Below are positions 48,719-56,101 of a stretch of DNA of 56,101 bases, in pieces. Under the pieces are notes generated by a model. That model was not told the DNA's origin. It saw nothing but the letters and a program-made list of their open reading frames with translations, and did not search any database. Positions within the stretch are counted from its first letter, which is position 1; each line of letters opens with the position of its first letter. The position numbers and the translations under genes are program-made. This DNA is from Paenibacillus contaminans (GTDB taxonomy: Bacteria; Bacillota; Bacilli; Paenibacillales; NBRC-103111), in assembly GCF_003285015.1 (NCBI RefSeq), contig NZ_QMFB01000023.1, positions 88,676-144,776 on the forward strand. The letters run 5' to 3'.

Positions 48719-49603
48719 CTATTCTTTAACGCTGCCAAGCACAATACCGCTGACAAAGTAACGCTGCAAAAACGGATATACCAAAAGAATTGGGATCGTA
48801 GCCACGAAAATTTGCGCAGCCTTGTTCGTTCGGGCCGAAACCTCGCTCAGCGCTTCGATCTGCCGGTAGTCCAGCTTGGATACATCCTGCTTGATCACGA
48901 TCGTTTGCAAAAAGCTTTGCAACGGATAACGGTCCGGACTATTCATGAAGATCAGACCGTCAAACCAGCTGTTCCAATGTCCTACGACGGTAAACACCGT
49001 AAGCGTGGCAAGAGACGCCAGGGAAAGCGGAATATAGATGCGAAACAGAGATGCGAGATGCCCGGCTCCGTCGATTTTGGCCGCGTCGTCCAGCTCCTTC
49101 GGCAAACTGCGAAAGAAATTCAGCAGCAAAATAATGTTGAACACATTGACTGCTCCGGGGATGACCAGCGCCCAGATCGTATCCAGCAGATGCGTCGATT
49201 TGACAATCATGAAGAGCGGGATCAAACCGCCGCTAAACATCGTCGACAGGACGAAAAACCAAGCGTAAACCGTCCTCGGCCTGAACTGCGCCTGATCACG
49301 CGACAACGGATAGGCGGCCAGCACGGCAAGCAGCATACTAATGGAAGTGCCGAGAATAACGCGCTTGACTGAAATCCAGAAGGAAACAAAAAACGACTTT
49401 TGCGACAATACGATTTTATAGGAAGAAAGTGTGAAATCTACGGGGATCAGCCACACTTTCCCGGCGGTTACCGCATGCGAAGAGCTCAGCGATAAGGCAA
49501 ACACATGCAGCAGCGGAAACAGGCAAGCAAATGCAAGCAGCGTCAGAAACATATAATTGCTTACAAGAAACAGCCTTCTGCCGGCAGACAATCGATAGTT
49601 CAT
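48719..49603 (-). CDS. Carbohydrate ABC transporter permease, LplC/YtcP type
   Basis: A 294-residue membrane protein with six hydrophobic segments. The EAA loop is LPKELDDAAKIDGAGHLASL, contacting an ATPase encoded elsewhere, and the end ERYF-type motif is FLQRYFVSGIVLGSVKE. These features match the LplC/YtcP family that imports oligosaccharides. Start ATG 49603 with GGAGAG upstream; the frame extends to 49666 but overlaps the preceding gene. Third gene of the SBP-permease-permease operon. Confidence 0.9.
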   Translation of the reverse strand: MNYRLSAGRRLFLVSNYMFLTLLAFACLFPLLHVFALSLSSSHAVTAGKVWLIPVDFTLSSYKIVLSQKSFFVSFWISVKRVILGTSISMLLAVLAAYPLSRDQAQFRPRTVYAWFFVLSTMFSGGLIPLFMIVKSTHLLDTIWALVIPGAVNVFNIILLLNFFRSLPKELDDAAKIDGAGHLASLFRIYIPLSLASLATLTVFTVVGHWNSWFDGLIFMNSPDRYPLQSFLQTIVIKQDVSKLDYRQIEALSEVSARTNKAAQIFVATIPILLVYPFLQRYFVSGIVLGSVKE

Positions 49604-49625
49604 AGCGCTCTGCTCTCCTATACGA

Positions 49626-50588
49626 CTAAAAGATTCGGTAATTGGCCAGCCGATAAGCCAGTACATATGAAACGGAAATCATCAGGAAGGCTACGATAGA
49701 GCGCATAAAGCCGATGGCGGTCGCCAAGCTATATTGCGCGTCAAGCAAGCCGATCCGATAAACAAGCGTGTCGATAATGTCGCCGGTTTCATAAACTTGC
49801 GGACTGTACAGATTGAAAATCTGATCAAAACCCGCATTCAGCACATTCCCCAGACTAAGCGTAACCATAAGCACGATGATAGGGGCAATACCGGGCAGCG
49901 TAATCGACCACGTTTGCCGCCAGCGCCCCGCGCCGTCGACCTCCGCAGCTTCGTACAAATTCGGATTGATCCCTGCCAGCGCCGCCAGATAGACGATCGT
50001 GCCAAAGCCGAACTCCTTCCAGACGTCCGAGATGACGATGACGTAAGGGAACCAGCTATTGCTGCCCAGGAAAAAGATTGGCTTGATGCCGAGCAGCCCC
50101 AGCAACTGGTTGACAATGCCCGAGGAAGGCGACAAAATATCGATCAGAATACCGCCCAGAATAACCCAGGACAAAAAATGAGGCAAATACACAACGGTCT
50201 GAAAAATACGCTTGAACAAAACCTTTCGCACTTCATTCAGCAGCAGCGCCATACTGACTGGGGCGATCAACCCGACCACAATTTTCATAGAAGCGATAAA
50301 GATCGTGTTAAAGATCACGCGGCCAATGTCGGGAAAATGGAGCACATACTCGAAATTTCGCCATCCGACGAAAGGGGAACCGAGAATCCCCTTCGCCAGA
50401 TTGTATTTCTGAAAAGCCATGATTAAGCCGAACAATGTACCATACTGATAGACCAGAACCAGGACGACCGATGGAAGCAGCATCGCATGCAGCACCCAGT
50501 TCCGCGTCCATGAGCTTCGCTTTGGTATTCCGGGGGTCGCCGAATCTCCACCTACGCGCATCTTCATTTCTTGTTCGCTGCGTACCAT
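49626..50588 (-). CDS. Carbohydrate ABC transporter permease, LplB type
   Basis: A 320-residue membrane protein: LLPSVVLVLVYQYGTLFGLI, GWRNFEYVL, and EAA loop INPNLYEAAEVDGAGRWRQT. These are hallmarks of LplB/YtcP sugar permeases, which lack their own ATPase and share one such as MsmX. ATG 50588 has AGGAAGTG 5 bases upstream and overlaps the binding-protein gene by 25 bases. Next gene starts 22 bases after the stop. Confidence 0.92.
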   Translation of the reverse strand: MVRSEQEMKMRVGGDSATPGIPKRSSWTRNWVLHAMLLPSVVLVLVYQYGTLFGLIMAFQKYNLAKGILGSPFVGWRNFEYVLHFPDIGRVIFNTIFIASMKIVVGLIAPVSMALLLNEVRKVLFKRIFQTVVYLPHFLSWVILGGILIDILSPSSGIVNQLLGLLGIKPIFFLGSNSWFPYVIVISDVWKEFGFGTIVYLAALAGINPNLYEAAEVDGAGRWRQTWSITLPGIAPIIVLMVTLSLGNVLNAGFDQIFNLYSPQVYETGDIIDTLVYRIGLLDAQYSLATAIGFMRSIVAFLMISVSYVLAYRLANYRIF

Positions 50589-52240
50589 TTATTCACTTCC
50601 TGCGTCATTTGGTCGCCGCCCAGCGATTTCCACTGCGTCACGAATTTATCGAACTCCTCGATCGGCGCTTCGTTCATAATGATTTTCGAGAACACTTCGA
50701 GCATTTTCGCATCCAGCGTCCCTTGCTTCTCGACCATCGTTTCCGTCGGCGCATTCGTAAATTTATTGTACAGAAGCCGGTTATCCTTGACGTACTGGTT
50801 GAGGATCGGAAGCGTGCCGTCTACCGAAAACTCCATATGGGCGGAGCCCCAGAACGCCATATTTCCCGCCAAGTACTTCTTCTCACTCTCATAGAGAGTT
50901 AACTCCGATGCGCTTAGCTTGGTAGTATCTTCTGTTTTCAGCGCTTCCGGAATTTTCGTTCCCCAATCGGATAACATCTTCTGAGACGAGGATAAGAACG
51001 GGTTCAACATCCAGTAGTCGACTGTACCTTCCCTGCTGAAGCCAAAATAATCTTTGCCGGCGCCTTTCTGGTCCTCTTCCATAGCAACATATTGATTGAG
51101 CATTTCGATAATTTTATCCGGATGCTTCGCTTTCTTGGAGACGACAAAGTAGCTGCCGACTGTCGCTTCCAATTGCGTCTTCGCAGGCTGGTCATCCACC
51201 GAAACGATCGGATAAACGCGCCAATTTTGAACAAGCTTGTTATCCTTCACGGCGGCCGCTTGCAGCGGGAACGCCCCTGCATAAAACGGCCCGTACATGA
51301 TCCCCAGTTTATTGGCTGCGGCCGTTTCGGTCGTTTTCTCGAAATCCTTCACGCCGAATTCGGGATCGATTTCTCCGTTCTTGAACATCGCCTGCAATTG
51401 CTGCAGTCCTTTCCTCATTTCAGGCTGAATGCTGCCGTATACGAGCTTGCCGGAGCCGTCTTCCATCCATTGTCCAGGGTAAGCATGATAAGCGTTGAAA
51501 AATGCCGTTAAACCGAAGCTGCTCTGAAACAGCGTATTGTCAATTCCGATCCCGTACGTATCTTTCTTCCCGTTACCATCAGGATCGCCATTTGCAAACG
51601 CTTCCGAAATTTTTAATACATCTTGGTGCGTTTTGGGCTCCGGCAGTCCGACCTTATCCAGCCAGTCTTTGCGAACCCACAAAAATTGGGACGGAATTCT
51701 CGAATCGGATGTTTGGGGAATCGCCATCAGCTTGCCGCCGAATTTGGCCGTATTCAGTTGATTGCCCCCATCCGCTGTCAAAAACGCCTTCGTTTTAGCC
51801 GTTGCATGCTTCTCGAATAAATCGGTAATATCCATGACGAGATCGGCCTCAACCAGCTTGGACAAATCCTGAATCCCTACGGCAAACAAATCGGGAATTT
51901 CCCCCGAAGCGATCGCCAGCTTTACTTTTTGATCATACTGCTGGCCATCCGCAACAAAAGCATTTTTCAGAATCACGCCGAGATCCCGTTCATACGCTTT
52001 GTACACGGCGTTGTTATCATAGTCTTCTCCTGCGGCAAACTTGATCGAAGACTGTGAGGCTTTCGCAGTCGTGATCACAACCGGCCCGGAAGAAGCCGAG
52101 GGCGACGGCTGAGAAGAGCCGGACGGGCTAACTCCAGAGCTTGACGATACTCCGTTGCCTTTGTCGCCCGAACATCCGCTGACGCCTAAAGCTGTCGTGG
52201 CGAGCAACAAAATAGAAATCGATTTACCAATTTTCTTCAA
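50564..52240 (-). CDS. Carbohydrate ABC transporter substrate-binding lipoprotein (LplA/YtcQ type)
   Basis: A 558-residue lipoprotein with signal and lipobox GVSGC, a Ser-rich linker and an SBP_bac_1 domain (AIASGEIPDLFAVGIQDLSK, SQFLWVRKDWLDKVGLPEPK, DPDGNGKKDTYGIGID). The size and the DGNGKxDTYG block are typical of LplA-like oligosaccharide binders. First gene of the transporter operon; a two-component system that probably controls it lies directly upstream. The sugar is not identifiable. Confidence 0.93.
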   Translation of the reverse strand: MKKIGKSISILLLATTALGVSGCSGDKGNGVSSSSGVSPSGSSQPSPSASSGPVVITTAKASQSSIKFAAGEDYDNNAVYKAYERDLGVILKNAFVADGQQYDQKVKLAIASGEIPDLFAVGIQDLSKLVEADLVMDITDLFEKHATAKTKAFLTADGGNQLNTAKFGGKLMAIPQTSDSRIPSQFLWVRKDWLDKVGLPEPKTHQDVLKISEAFANGDPDGNGKKDTYGIGIDNTLFQSSFGLTAFFNAYHAYPGQWMEDGSGKLVYGSIQPEMRKGLQQLQAMFKNGEIDPEFGVKDFEKTTETAAANKLGIMYGPFYAGAFPLQAAAVKDNKLVQNWRVYPIVSVDDQPAKTQLEATVGSYFVVSKKAKHPDKIIEMLNQYVAMEEDQKGAGKDYFGFSREGTVDYWMLNPFLSSSQKMLSDWGTKIPEALKTEDTTKLSASELTLYESEKKYLAGNMAFWGSAHMEFSVDGTLPILNQYVKDNRLLYNKFTNAPTETMVEKQGTLDAKMLEVFSKIIMNEAPIEEFDKFVTQWKSLGGDQMTQEVNKWYAANKK

Positions 52241-52337
52241 ATTCTTTCCCCCTTACTATCGATTTGCTTACAATATCAGTGTAAAACCACGCGGACGCTC
52301 TCTCAATATTCATCGATTTACGTTTATATGCAACGGT

Positions 52338-53987
52338 TTACATCGGCCGACTGCCCTGCTCGCGGTACTCCTGAGGCGATAACCCGGTTTGCGTTTTGAA
52401 AAAACGAATAAAGGACATTGCCGATAAATACCCCAAGGAAGCGGCGACATCCTGGACTTTCATATTCGTATGCAGCAGCTTCTCCTTAGCCTGCTCCAGC
52501 TTGGCGCGGTTGACATAATCGTACACCCCTTCGCCGGTCAGCTGTTTGTACAGCCGCGACAAATAAGTACGGTTCAAATTCACATGATCCGCAATTTCCG
52601 ATAGGGAGAAATAACGGTTCATATTGGCTTCGACATACTTGTGCACAAGCTGAACAACATGTTTGCCCGGCTCCTCTTGTGCTTGCGACTTCCTTTCGAA
52701 AATAAAAGCCGCAATCTCCCTGTAAAACTGCGAAGTCCTTTCCTGAAAAACATGCAAGCGGTCCGAAGCCGCCTGGAATCGATCATATACCCCGCTATAG
52801 ACGTCTTCCGGTATGCCCAAACGGTTTATTTCGGACAAAAGAAGCGAAGCGACAGCGTGATGGAGCTCCAGATTAAGCCCTTGATCGGCAGTTCTCCACA
52901 CCGAATCGACAAGAGCGTCATATTCATGAAAAAACTCGAATCTCCCGCCACTTTCCAAGCTTTTCTGCAAGCGTTCCAACTGCGCCTTATAGAAGGCTTT
53001 CTCCGGCTTGCTCGCCAAATCCGGAATACCTCTGCCGCTTATTACTTCGTCTGAGCCTTTGCCGATGATCATCAGCATCCGCAATTGGTGAAATGCTTTG
53101 GAAACACGGCTCCAAGCAACCGGTTCATTGATAAGGGCGAATGAAACGGACAAGCCGAAGCGCTGATTAACGGTAAGACGTATCGCTTCCGCCGCTTCGG
53201 CAAGATCGCTGCCGGCTTGTTCCCAGGCTTCCTGCGTTAAGGCAGGCCCTCCCGGAAAGGTATAGAAGCCGCCCGGTTGAATGAGCCATACCATTTCATT
53301 TCGTTCATAGACGGCATTCAAGTAATGCAACCGCGCCCCAAGCATTTCTCCGGCCATATCCTGCATGTCTGCAAGCAGCCGGCTGCTTTCGGCCAAGCTC
53401 CGTAACGCAGGCCATTGACCGATCCGTCCGACCAGCAGCAGTACTGGAAACGACGGATCAAGCGAAGCGCCCAAATCCGCAAGCGTCCACGACCCGGTTC
53501 CCTTTTCTTCTCCGCCGTTCATCAGCTCCCATATAAACTCCCTTCGCATCGAGGGTAGAGACAACCGCAATTGCTCTTTCGTCCGGTCGAACAATTTGCG
53601 TTCATCGCGCTCCTTCTCCAAAGCGGTTACGGCGCGCTCCGCTGCAGCGAACACTTTTTCGTTGCCGTCCGCTTTGAGCACGTAGTCGAATGCGCCGAGC
53701 GTCAACGCTTTTTGGGCATATTGGAACTCGTCATAACCCGAAAGAAAAATTACTTTGCAGTGCGGCCACTGCGGACGTATCGCTTCCAGCAGCTGTATGC
53801 CGTCCATGCCCGGCATTTTGATGTCCGATATGACGATATCCGTTTCCGCCCTCAACGCCTGCAGCGCCTCCTCCCCCGAGTACGCCTTGTGTACTTCAAA
53901 TTGAACGGGCTCATACCGTTCCATCAATTGTGCCAGACTATCCGCGATAATCGGCAAATCGTCCACAATCAGAACTTGCCAAGCCAT
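52338..53987 (-). CDS. AraC-type response regulator (YesN-like)
   Basis: A 549-residue response regulator. Receiver: QVLIVDDLP, phospho-acceptor Asp55 in IVISDIKMPGMDG, and LKADG in place of the usual K-P. Long helical middle region, then AraC HTH over the last 100 residues (FSLSEIADHVNLNRTYLSRL and VQDVAASLGYLSAMSFIRFF). It should activate the transporter operon when phosphorylated by the kinase encoded 3 bases upstream. Confidence 0.92.
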   Translation of the reverse strand: MAWQVLIVDDLPIIADSLAQLMERYEPVQFEVHKAYSGEEALQALRAETDIVISDIKMPGMDGIQLLEAIRPQWPHCKVIFLSGYDEFQYAQKALTLGAFDYVLKADGNEKVFAAAERAVTALEKERDERKLFDRTKEQLRLSLPSMRREFIWELMNGGEEKGTGSWTLADLGASLDPSFPVLLLVGRIGQWPALRSLAESSRLLADMQDMAGEMLGARLHYLNAVYERNEMVWLIQPGGFYTFPGGPALTQEAWEQAGSDLAEAAEAIRLTVNQRFGLSVSFALINEPVAWSRVSKAFHQLRMLMIIGKGSDEVISGRGIPDLASKPEKAFYKAQLERLQKSLESGGRFEFFHEYDALVDSVWRTADQGLNLELHHAVASLLLSEINRLGIPEDVYSGVYDRFQAASDRLHVFQERTSQFYREIAAFIFERKSQAQEEPGKHVVQLVHKYVEANMNRYFSLSEIADHVNLNRTYLSRLYKQLTGEGVYDYVNRAKLEQAKEKLLHTNMKVQDVAASLGYLSAMSFIRFFKTQTGLSPQEYREQGSRPM

Positions 53988-53990
53988 ATG

Positions 53991-55763
53991 TTAACGCTCC
54001 TTCTCTCTTTTGATTATGATTTCGACGCATAATCCGCCCCAGCCGCTGCGCGAGAAACGCAAGCCGCCAGGCGCACCGTAACGAATTCTCAACCGCCGAT
54101 GCACATTGATAAGCCCGCTTAATTCCATCGGATCCGCATAGTCGTCGCTTGTTTCTTTTTGCAGCCTCGCCAGCAGACTGTCGTCCAGCTTTTCTCCGTT
54201 ATCCTGAACTACGATCACGCACAGGTCGTCTTCAACCTTAAACTGCAGGGACAGCTTGCCTCCGGATACCATATGTTCGAAGGCATATTTGAAAGCGTTC
54301 TCGATAACAGGCTGTATGATAATCCGCGGAACGACGAGATTGCCTTCTTGTTCGGGCAGCTCGCCGAATTCAACATGCAGACGGTGTCCGTAACACATTT
54401 TTTGAATCTCGGTATATGCTTTCGCTTGCTCGACCTCTCTCGACAGAACGACTTCTTCCTTGGAGTCGCGGGTAATATACTGAAAAAATCCGCCCAAATA
54501 TTTGGCAAAACGCAGCGCGTTTCGGTTATCGTTCAGCTCGATTAATTGATAAAGCACGAAGAGGCTGTTATACAAAAAATGAGGATTGATTTGCGATTGC
54601 AGCCGTTTGAGCTCGGATTGCTGGCTGCGGATTCGTTGTTCATACACTTCCTCAATCAGCGTGCGCAGTTCGTTCACCATCAAATTAAAGCGATTGTATA
54701 AATAGCCGAATTCATTTTTCGCCGTATGGTTAATATCTATTGCCGTATTGATCTCCCCTCTTTCCACCTGGCGAAAAGCCGATACCAGCTTAAGCAGCGG
54801 CCGATGAATGAATCGGTATATCGACAAGGAGAACAGTAGAACAATCACGAAGGAAAGAGCCGAAATGGACCAAAACCAAAAGAGATATACCTTAGTCGGC
54901 CCCAGCACTTGTTCATTGGGAACGTAGGTCAAAAGCATGACACCAAGCTCGTCCGATTTCGCAGCGGAAACAAAGTACTCGCTCTGGCCAACGTCCCAGT
55001 CGTCATGGATGACTTTCCCTTCCGCTTCTTGCCTTAGTTTGCTTTGCAGGGCTAGCTTGCTTTCCATATCGGACATTTGCCATACCTCTTCATTCCCCGA
55101 CAAAAGCGCCCCCGAATGAAGACTGATGAGCAGCGATTGGCTGTCCGGGTATATGTGCAAATCGGAGAGCATTTTTTCGATTGTGTGTTTATTCATCTTG
55201 ACCGCCAGCAAAAAAGACGGCTCCTTGTCCGATTCAAGATTGATTCGCGGATGTGTAAGCGTCAAATATAGCGCATTATCCCAATAGTTGAACGGCCCGA
55301 TCATTTGCCGATCCGACCGAAGCCCGTTCCACAAAGCCGTATCGATACGCAGCTCGAAGGTTTTGGAAACGACGCTCCCTTTGATGGCGGGAATCATGGC
55401 GATTGTTTCTTCAATAAAAGGGCTGGATTCCTTTAATAAATAAAGCCTTCTTTGCAAATCCAAAACGGCCTGACTGCGTTGAAAGGGAGTCAAGCCATCC
55501 GAGATCGTACTTAGCTGCAGCAAATCTTTATCTACCGCATATTCCGTTTGAAACCGGGCAATCCGATTCACTTCCGTTTCGAATGCTTGCATCTGCTGGG
55601 AAATCCTATTCTCCAATGATGATGTTAAATGCCCCCTTAATCTTTGCTCTTCCTGTACGACAAAAATTAACGTTATGCAGTAAAGCGGTACCAATAAAAT
55701 CAGGAACGTAATAAAAATCTTACGGAAAATCGAAGAATTCCCTATTCGGATATTGATCCTCAA
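53991..55763 (-). CDS. Sensor histidine kinase (YesM-like)
   Basis: A 590-residue kinase: two membrane helices flanking a 260-residue extracellular sensor, HAMP (RQVERGEINTAIDINHTAKN), His_kinase domain with phospho-acceptor QSQINPHFLYNSL, and ATPase domain (VPRIIIQPVIENAFKYAFEH). Start TTG 55763 is favoured: GGAGG is 10 bases upstream, whereas the open frame to 55856 has no ribosome site and no membrane character. With the next gene it forms a YesM/YesN two-component pair sensing an extracellular sugar-related signal. Confidence 0.9.
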   Translation of the reverse strand: MRINIRIGNSSIFRKIFITFLILLVPLYCITLIFVVQEEQRLRGHLTSSLENRISQQMQAFETEVNRIARFQTEYAVDKDLLQLSTISDGLTPFQRSQAVLDLQRRLYLLKESSPFIEETIAMIPAIKGSVVSKTFELRIDTALWNGLRSDRQMIGPFNYWDNALYLTLTHPRINLESDKEPSFLLAVKMNKHTIEKMLSDLHIYPDSQSLLISLHSGALLSGNEEVWQMSDMESKLALQSKLRQEAEGKVIHDDWDVGQSEYFVSAAKSDELGVMLLTYVPNEQVLGPTKVYLFWFWSISALSFVIVLLFSLSIYRFIHRPLLKLVSAFRQVERGEINTAIDINHTAKNEFGYLYNRFNLMVNELRTLIEEVYEQRIRSQQSELKRLQSQINPHFLYNSLFVLYQLIELNDNRNALRFAKYLGGFFQYITRDSKEEVVLSREVEQAKAYTEIQKMCYGHRLHVEFGELPEQEGNLVVPRIIIQPVIENAFKYAFEHMVSGGKLSLQFKVEDDLCVIVVQDNGEKLDDSLLARLQKETSDDYADPMELSGLINVHRRLRIRYGAPGGLRFSRSGWGGLCVEIIIKREKER

Positions 55764-55930
55764 AGCCTTCCATCCTCCATCCGTGGTAACGACCTGCACG
55801 CTTGTCCCGGCGCATCCATGATTCCATGCTGCGAAAGCGCATTCAATTTTTACCATGTATTATAGCACAGCAAAAATATGAAAATTGGAAATTATATGCC
55901 GCAAGTCTCCGCTATTAGGAGCTAATCATA

Positions 55931-56101
55931 GCGCGGCGCCAAGCGGCGCCTTTTGTTGCATCGCGTGCAACATTTTCGGCGGCAGAGCGCCAAGCGGCGC
56001 CTTTTTGTTGCATCGCGTGCAACATTTGCGGCGGCAGAGCGCCAGGCGGCGCCTTTTGTTGCATCGCGTGCAACATTTGCGGCGGCGCGGCGCCAAGCGG
56101 C
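55931..56101. repeat. 51/52-bp palindromic tandem repeat running off the window
   Basis: GCGCC marks the units at 55936, 55987, 56039 and 56090, giving spacings of 51, 52 and 51. Each unit contains GGCGCC-type inverted segments and GTTGCATCGCGTGCAAC, a 6-bp stem with a 5-base loop, so it can form two hairpins. Units are over 90 percent alike by eye. The array continues past the window edge. Confidence 0.85.

Noticed and set aside
55931..56101. CRISPR-like array at the right edge
   Set aside because: The period is regular but the whole unit repeats; there are no unique spacers and no cas genes.
1..56101. tRNA, rRNA, replication origin or phage genes
   Set aside because: None were recognised on either strand; the only RNA-level elements supported are the T-box, the erm leader and the two unassigned folded elements.

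Overview
The window looks like a chromosomal segment from Paenibacillus or a close relative (Firmicutes, Paenibacillaceae). This rests on LplABC/YesMN-type sugar uptake genes, an SLH-anchored beta-helix protein, AraC regulators fused to siderophore-binding domains, a T-box riboswitch, strong GGAGG ribosome binding sites and frequent TTG starts. No rRNA, tRNA or CRISPR was seen.

Region by region. 0-6.3 kb: decayed material (two tnpB remnants, a broken Tat-exported beta-helix gene, an internally deleted histidine phosphatase) around three intact units: a methyltransferase, a lipoprotein barnase with overlapping barstar, and an Erm 23S rRNA methyltransferase with an RLR-type leader peptide and stacked attenuator hairpins. 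6.4-11.1 kb: a DHA2 efflux pump behind a palindromic operator, an aminoglycoside-phosphotransferase-like kinase, a siderophore-binding-protein remnant and a DUF4386 membrane protein. 11.2-29.3 kb: three cassettes pairing an AraC regulator that carries a cytoplasmic siderophore-binding domain with a siderophore-binding lipoprotein. Every lipoprotein gene and two of the regulators have Fur-like boxes, and no permease or ATPase gene is present. Between the cassettes lie SRPBCC/ArsR with twin operators, a VOC protein, a WYL regulator with a BtrH-like protein, a monooxygenase, GNAT, DedA and a two-kinase hybrid sensor. 29.5-38.4 kb: esterase/Rrf2, a MerR-GGDEF fusion, an APH-GNAT fusion, TetR/DUF4188 and an ECF sigma/anti-sigma pair, with two families of dispersed intergenic repeats. 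38.4-40.4 kb: type II tryptophanyl-tRNA synthetase under a T-box plus a Trp-Trp leader ORF, followed by a YbaK-type deacylase. 40.4-56 kb: a long minus-strand run of genes: sensor kinase and response regulator, sugar SBP and two permeases, a MITE, a truncated oxidoreductase, an SLH beta-helix protein, KBL, an SDR, a ceramidase-like hydrolase, a GNAT protein and a second MITE. The right edge holds a palindromic tandem repeat that runs out of the window.

Themes: ligand-sensing siderophore circuits; antibiotic-response genes under RNA-level control (Erm, TrpRS); and non-coding repeats whose copies can be compared within the window. The two 161-bp MITEs carry a compensatory base-pair change, and 51-bp hairpin repeats and a folded roughly 100-130-nt element each occur at two loci. 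All assignments come from reading the sequence; no database search was run.
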